This document shows, in pieces, positions 5,595 to 7,838 of a stretch of DNA of 7,838 bases. Location of the stretch: positions 1 to 7,838 of the forward strand of contig DAOUTY010000075.1 in NCBI GenBank assembly GCA_030668425.1, read 5' to 3'. A program made the position numbers and the translations under genes. Source of the DNA: Chloroflexota bacterium (GTDB taxonomy: Bacteria; Chloroflexota; Dehalococcoidia; SZUA-161). Under the pieces are notes generated by a model. The model saw only the letters and a list, made by a program, of their open reading frames with translations. It searched no databases and had not been told where the DNA came from. Position 1 is the stretch's first letter; the number at the start of each line of letters is the position of its first letter.

Positions 5595-6803
5595 ATGGCA
5601 GTTTATCCTCTACAAGCTTACCGTGTAGTTGATTTCTCATGGGTGTGGGCTGGCCCCTTGCTGGGAATGATCCTGGCCGACATGGGTGCCGAAGTGATCA
5701 AGGTGGAGACGAACAAGCGGCTGGATAGCGCCAGGCTGACGCCAGGCCGTTCGACTGTAGGCCCGGAGACAGACTTTGTGTTTCACAGCATGAATCGGAA
5801 TAAGCTGGGTATCACCGTGGATATGTCCGATCCCAGGGGGGCAGAGCTGATAAAGGACCTGATAAAGATAAGCGATGTGGCGGTAGAAAACTTCTCGCCC
5901 AAGGGATTGAGGAACCTGGGCCTTCAATACGAAACCCTGAGTGGGATCAACCCCAAGCTCGTCATGATTTCACTGCCGGCTGCCGGGCAGTACGGGCCCC
6001 TTTCGGATATTGTTACGTATGCCCCATCATTAGGTGCCCTCTGCGGATACTCAAGCTTAATTGGCTATCCCGGGGAACGGGTGCTGGGAGAGCAAACGCC
6101 CTATCTTGATGTCAACTCGGCCATACATGGCGCTTTTGCAGTGATGGCTGCCCTCTACTATCGCGAGAGGACGGGGAGGGGGCAGTATATAGATATGGCC
6201 CAGATAGAAGTGGGGGCTTCTACCATTGGCGAGGCGTTCATGGAGTACTTCATGAACGGTAGGGTAATGGGAACAACAGGGAACCGCAACCCGGTAATGG
6301 CTCCTCATAACAATTACCCGTGTTTGGGGGAGGGAAGGTGGGTCTCTATCGCAGTTAAGACCGACGATGAGTGGCTGGGCTTCTGCAACGCCATTGGTAA
6401 TCCACCCTGGACTGAGGATGTAAGGTTCAGCGATAAGTTCAACAGGATGAGAAGCCAGGACGAACTGGACAGGCTTGTCTCCGCCTGGACTATCGGACAC
6501 ACCGATTATGAGGTGATGGATATTCTGCAAAAGGCGGGTGTGGCCGCGACTCCTTGCCTGGACCTAATGGAGAGATTCTCTGACCCTCAGTTCGAGGCGA
6601 GAGGGACTCATTTGCAGGTTGAACATCCAGCGACTGGCGTTGATATTATTGCAGGGATACCCTTCAAGCTTAGCGATACACCGTGCGAAGTTCACCGACA
6701 TGCCCCTCTTCTCGGCGAGCACAATGAATATGTTTTTGGCGAGCTTCTATCCAGGACGAAGGAAGAGATCGCTCAGCTAATCGAGGATAAGGTGATCTAC
6801 TAA
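5595..6803 (+). CDS. CaiB/BaiF-family (class III) CoA-transferase, catalytic Asp present
   Basis: Soluble CoA-transferase of 402 residues, substrate not predictable from sequence. The start is ATG 5595, with GGGAG at 5580-5584 ten nt upstream. Landmarks are YRVVDFSWVWAGPLLG (9-24), LADMGAEVIKVE (27-38), NPKLVMISLPAAGQYGP (119-135), and Asp172 in TPYLDVNSAIHGA (codon 6108-6110), which is the family's catalytic nucleophile. These are followed by RTGRGQYIDMA (192-202), the small-domain segment ATPCLDLMERFSDPQFEARG (318-337) and APLLGEHNEYVF (370-381). It is clearly a paralogue of the preceding gene but diverged, so the pair is old rather than a fresh duplication. The two genes are 24 bp apart and share one terminator, so they are probably co-transcribed. 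Compare BbsE/BbsF-type two-subunit enzymes; this pairing is inference. Confidence 0.92.
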   Translation: MAVYPLQAYRVVDFSWVWAGPLLGMILADMGAEVIKVETNKRLDSARLTPGRSTVGPETDFVFHSMNRNKLGITVDMSDPRGAELIKDLIKISDVAVENFSPKGLRNLGLQYETLSGINPKLVMISLPAAGQYGPLSDIVTYAPSLGALCGYSSLIGYPGERVLGEQTPYLDVNSAIHGAFAVMAALYYRERTGRGQYIDMAQIEVGASTIGEAFMEYFMNGRVMGTTGNRNPVMAPHNNYPCLGEGRWVSIAVKTDDEWLGFCNAIGNPPWTEDVRFSDKFNRMRSQDELDRLVSAWTIGHTDYEVMDILQKAGVAATPCLDLMERFSDPQFEARGTHLQVEHPATGVDIIAGIPFKLSDTPCEVHRHAPLLGEHNEYVFGELLSRTKEEIAQLIEDKVIY

Positions 6804-6805
6804 GC

Positions 6806-6910
6806 AAGCATTCAGCCATCAGCTTTGATCAAATCCCCCTGAATCCCCCTTTTCAAAAGGGGGACTTTTTTGAGCTATTGAAAAAGCTGAATGCTGATAG
6901 CTGAACACTT
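6806..6910. repeat. Palindromic intergenic element (MITE/REP-like)
   Basis: The gap between the convergent genes is almost filled by a nested palindrome. The outer arms 6806-6823 and 6893-6910 are inverted copies matching at 15 of 18 positions (GCTGAT-GCTGAA core). Inner arms TCAGCTTT (6819-6826) and AAAGCTGA (6883-6890) match perfectly. A direct repeat AATCCCCCT (6832-6840 and 6842-6850) leads into a central hairpin that works as a terminator. The design resembles small dispersed elements built of a CCCCCTTT-AAAGGGGG core with GCTGA-type flanks; whether it is dispersed in this genome cannot be seen from one copy. No target-site duplication is evident. Confidence 0.6.
6844..6871 (+). terminator. 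Rho-independent terminator of the CoA-transferase operon
   Basis: TCCCCCTTT (6844-6852) pairs perfectly with AAAGGGGGA (6856-6864), giving a 9-bp stem with a TCA loop, followed after one base by six T residues (6866-6871). It lies 40 bp after the stop at 6803. In the other direction the stem is not followed by a T run, so it should not terminate the convergent gene equally well. Confidence 0.9.
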
Positions 6911-6920
6911 ACCGCGGTTA

Positions 6921-7838
6921 TCAGTTGCGGGGCAACCCCAGCCCCCTGGTAGCTATGACGTTGCGGTTGATCTCTGATGTGCCGGCGCCAATGGTGTCGC
7001 CAATGCTGAACAGGTAGACAGTCTGCACCATACCGCGAATCGGGGCTTCAGATACTGACCCCATCTGGCCATAGAGCCCCATCATCCCCAGCCCGGCATT
7101 TGAAAGCCTCTGGCCCAGCTCGGCGCAGAAGTTCTTGCCCATTGAGGCCTGATAGTCAGGGATGAGACCCTTGTCCTCCATGGAGGCGATGTTGTAGCAC
7201 ATCAGACGCCCTACTTCGCACTCGATAGCAAATTCGGCCAATTTATGACGGACAATAGCATCCTGATTCAGTGTTTTGCCGTTACGTCTGGTCTCGCTGG
7301 TGTATTTTATTAGCTCATCTACCAGACGTCGGTTTCTTCCTAAAAAGTCAATACCGGCGGTCCTTTCGAAAGAGAGGGCTGTCATAATGACTTTCCAGCC
7401 TTGGTTCTCCTCCCCCACAAGGGAGTCAGCCGGGATATGTACGTCATCGAAAAAGACCTCGGAGTTTTCGGGGCAATCGGCGAGATTGATTAAAGGGTTA
7501 ACGGTGACGCCCGGGGTTTTCATGTCGACAAGGAAGACGCTGATGCCTTTGTGTCTGGGCGCGTCGATATCAGTCCTAACCCCCAGCCAGCACCAGGAAG
7601 CGCGGTGAGCGGCGCTTGTCCAGACCTTCTGCCCGTTGATGATGTACTCTTCGCCTTTCCTTACGGCTCGGCACTTCAGGGCAGCCAGGTCGGACCCGGC
7701 CTCGGGCTCGCTGTAGCCGGTGCACCAATAGGTTTCACCGGCAGAGATACCCGACAGGTGTTTTTTCTTTTGCTCTTCGCTGCCGAAAAGTATCAGGGAT
7801 TGCCCGATCCAGCTTACACCGCCCACACCCATGTCGGC
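6921..7838 (-). CDS. Acyl-CoA dehydrogenase, N-terminus outside window
   Basis: FAD-dependent dehydrogenase that introduces a 2,3-double bond into an acyl-CoA, the first oxidative step of beta-oxidation-type pathways. The stop is TGA at 6923-6921; 305 codons are visible and the start lies beyond the right edge (a full protein is about 380-400 residues). The middle beta-domain is marked by YSEPEAGSDLAALKCRA and NGQKVWTSAAHRASWCWLG, which carry the FAD-contact segment. The C-terminal helical domain includes LSFERTAGIDFLGRNR and ends with TIGAGTSEINRNVIATRGLG. The Glu of FERT (codon 7367-7365) lies where isovaleryl- and long-chain acyl-CoA dehydrogenases keep their catalytic base. The medium-chain position (Glu of YEGT) is Ala here (6986-6984). 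It converges on the CoA-transferase pair with a 117-bp gap, so it belongs to another transcript, but a shared acyl-CoA pathway is plausible. Acyl chain specificity cannot be told. Confidence 0.93.
   Translation of the reverse strand, partial: ADMGVGGVSWIGQSLILFGSEEQKKKHLSGISAGETYWCTGYSEPEAGSDLAALKCRAVRKGEEYIINGQKVWTSAAHRASWCWLGVRTDIDAPRHKGISVFLVDMKTPGVTVNPLINLADCPENSEVFFDDVHIPADSLVGEENQGWKVIMTALSFERTAGIDFLGRNRRLVDELIKYTSETRRNGKTLNQDAIVRHKLAEFAIECEVGRLMCYNIASMEDKGLIPDYQASMGKNFCAELGQRLSNAGLGMMGLYGQMGSVSEAPIRGMVQTVYLFSIGDTIGAGTSEINRNVIATRGLGLPRN

Noticed and set aside
6832..6864. CCCCC/GGGGG repeats as part of a CRISPR array
   Set aside because: Only one short direct repeat and one hairpin; no regular spacers. 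It is a terminator within a palindromic element.

Overview
The window looks like an ordinary stretch of bacterial chromosome with roughly balanced base composition. It uses GTG and TTG starts alongside ATG, and good Shine-Dalgarno sites. The mix of a short iscR-iscS-iscU operon, paired class III (CaiB/BaiF) CoA-transferases and an acyl-CoA dehydrogenase would suit an anaerobic or subsurface lineage such as Chloroflexota (Dehalococcoidia-like) or a sulfate-reducer-type bacterium. That placement is inference from gene content only; no sequence search was possible.

Left end (1-1037, minus strand): the 5' part of an unrecognised coiled-coil gene that runs off the left edge. Its later part is built of 15-residue repeats, encoded in near-identical 90-bp tandem units. 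Next comes about 690 bp without a credible gene (1038-1724). It holds two perfect head-to-tail DnaA boxes, an AT-rich tract, a GC-rich hairpin and a possible leftward promoter.

Middle (1725-4070): a tRNA-Asp(GTC) gene on the minus strand and, diverging from it, the operon iscR-iscS-iscU. Both transcription units have clear sigma70-type promoters, placed back to back in the 157-bp gap. IscR is an Rrf2-family regulator with a Cys cluster, IscS a PLP cysteine desulfurase and IscU the Fe-S scaffold. Together they form a minimal Fe-S assembly operon that IscR probably autoregulates.

Right side (4359-7838): two adjacent CaiB/BaiF-family CoA-transferase genes form an operon, ended by a strong rho-independent terminator nested inside a palindromic repeat element. 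An acyl-CoA dehydrogenase gene converges on them from the right edge and is 5'-truncated by the window. The first CoA-transferase has His where the family's catalytic Asp should be, while the second keeps the Asp. The pair may therefore work as a heteromer, with one catalytic and one non-catalytic subunit, as in succinyl-CoA:benzylsuccinate CoA-transferase. With the dehydrogenase next door, the likely theme is activation and beta-oxidation of an unknown carboxylic acid.

The points most worth a second look are the 15-residue repeat protein, the DnaA-box pair outside any recognised origin context, and the Asp-to-His CoA-transferase paired with an intact paralogue. I see no wholly new system that the sequence alone would prove.
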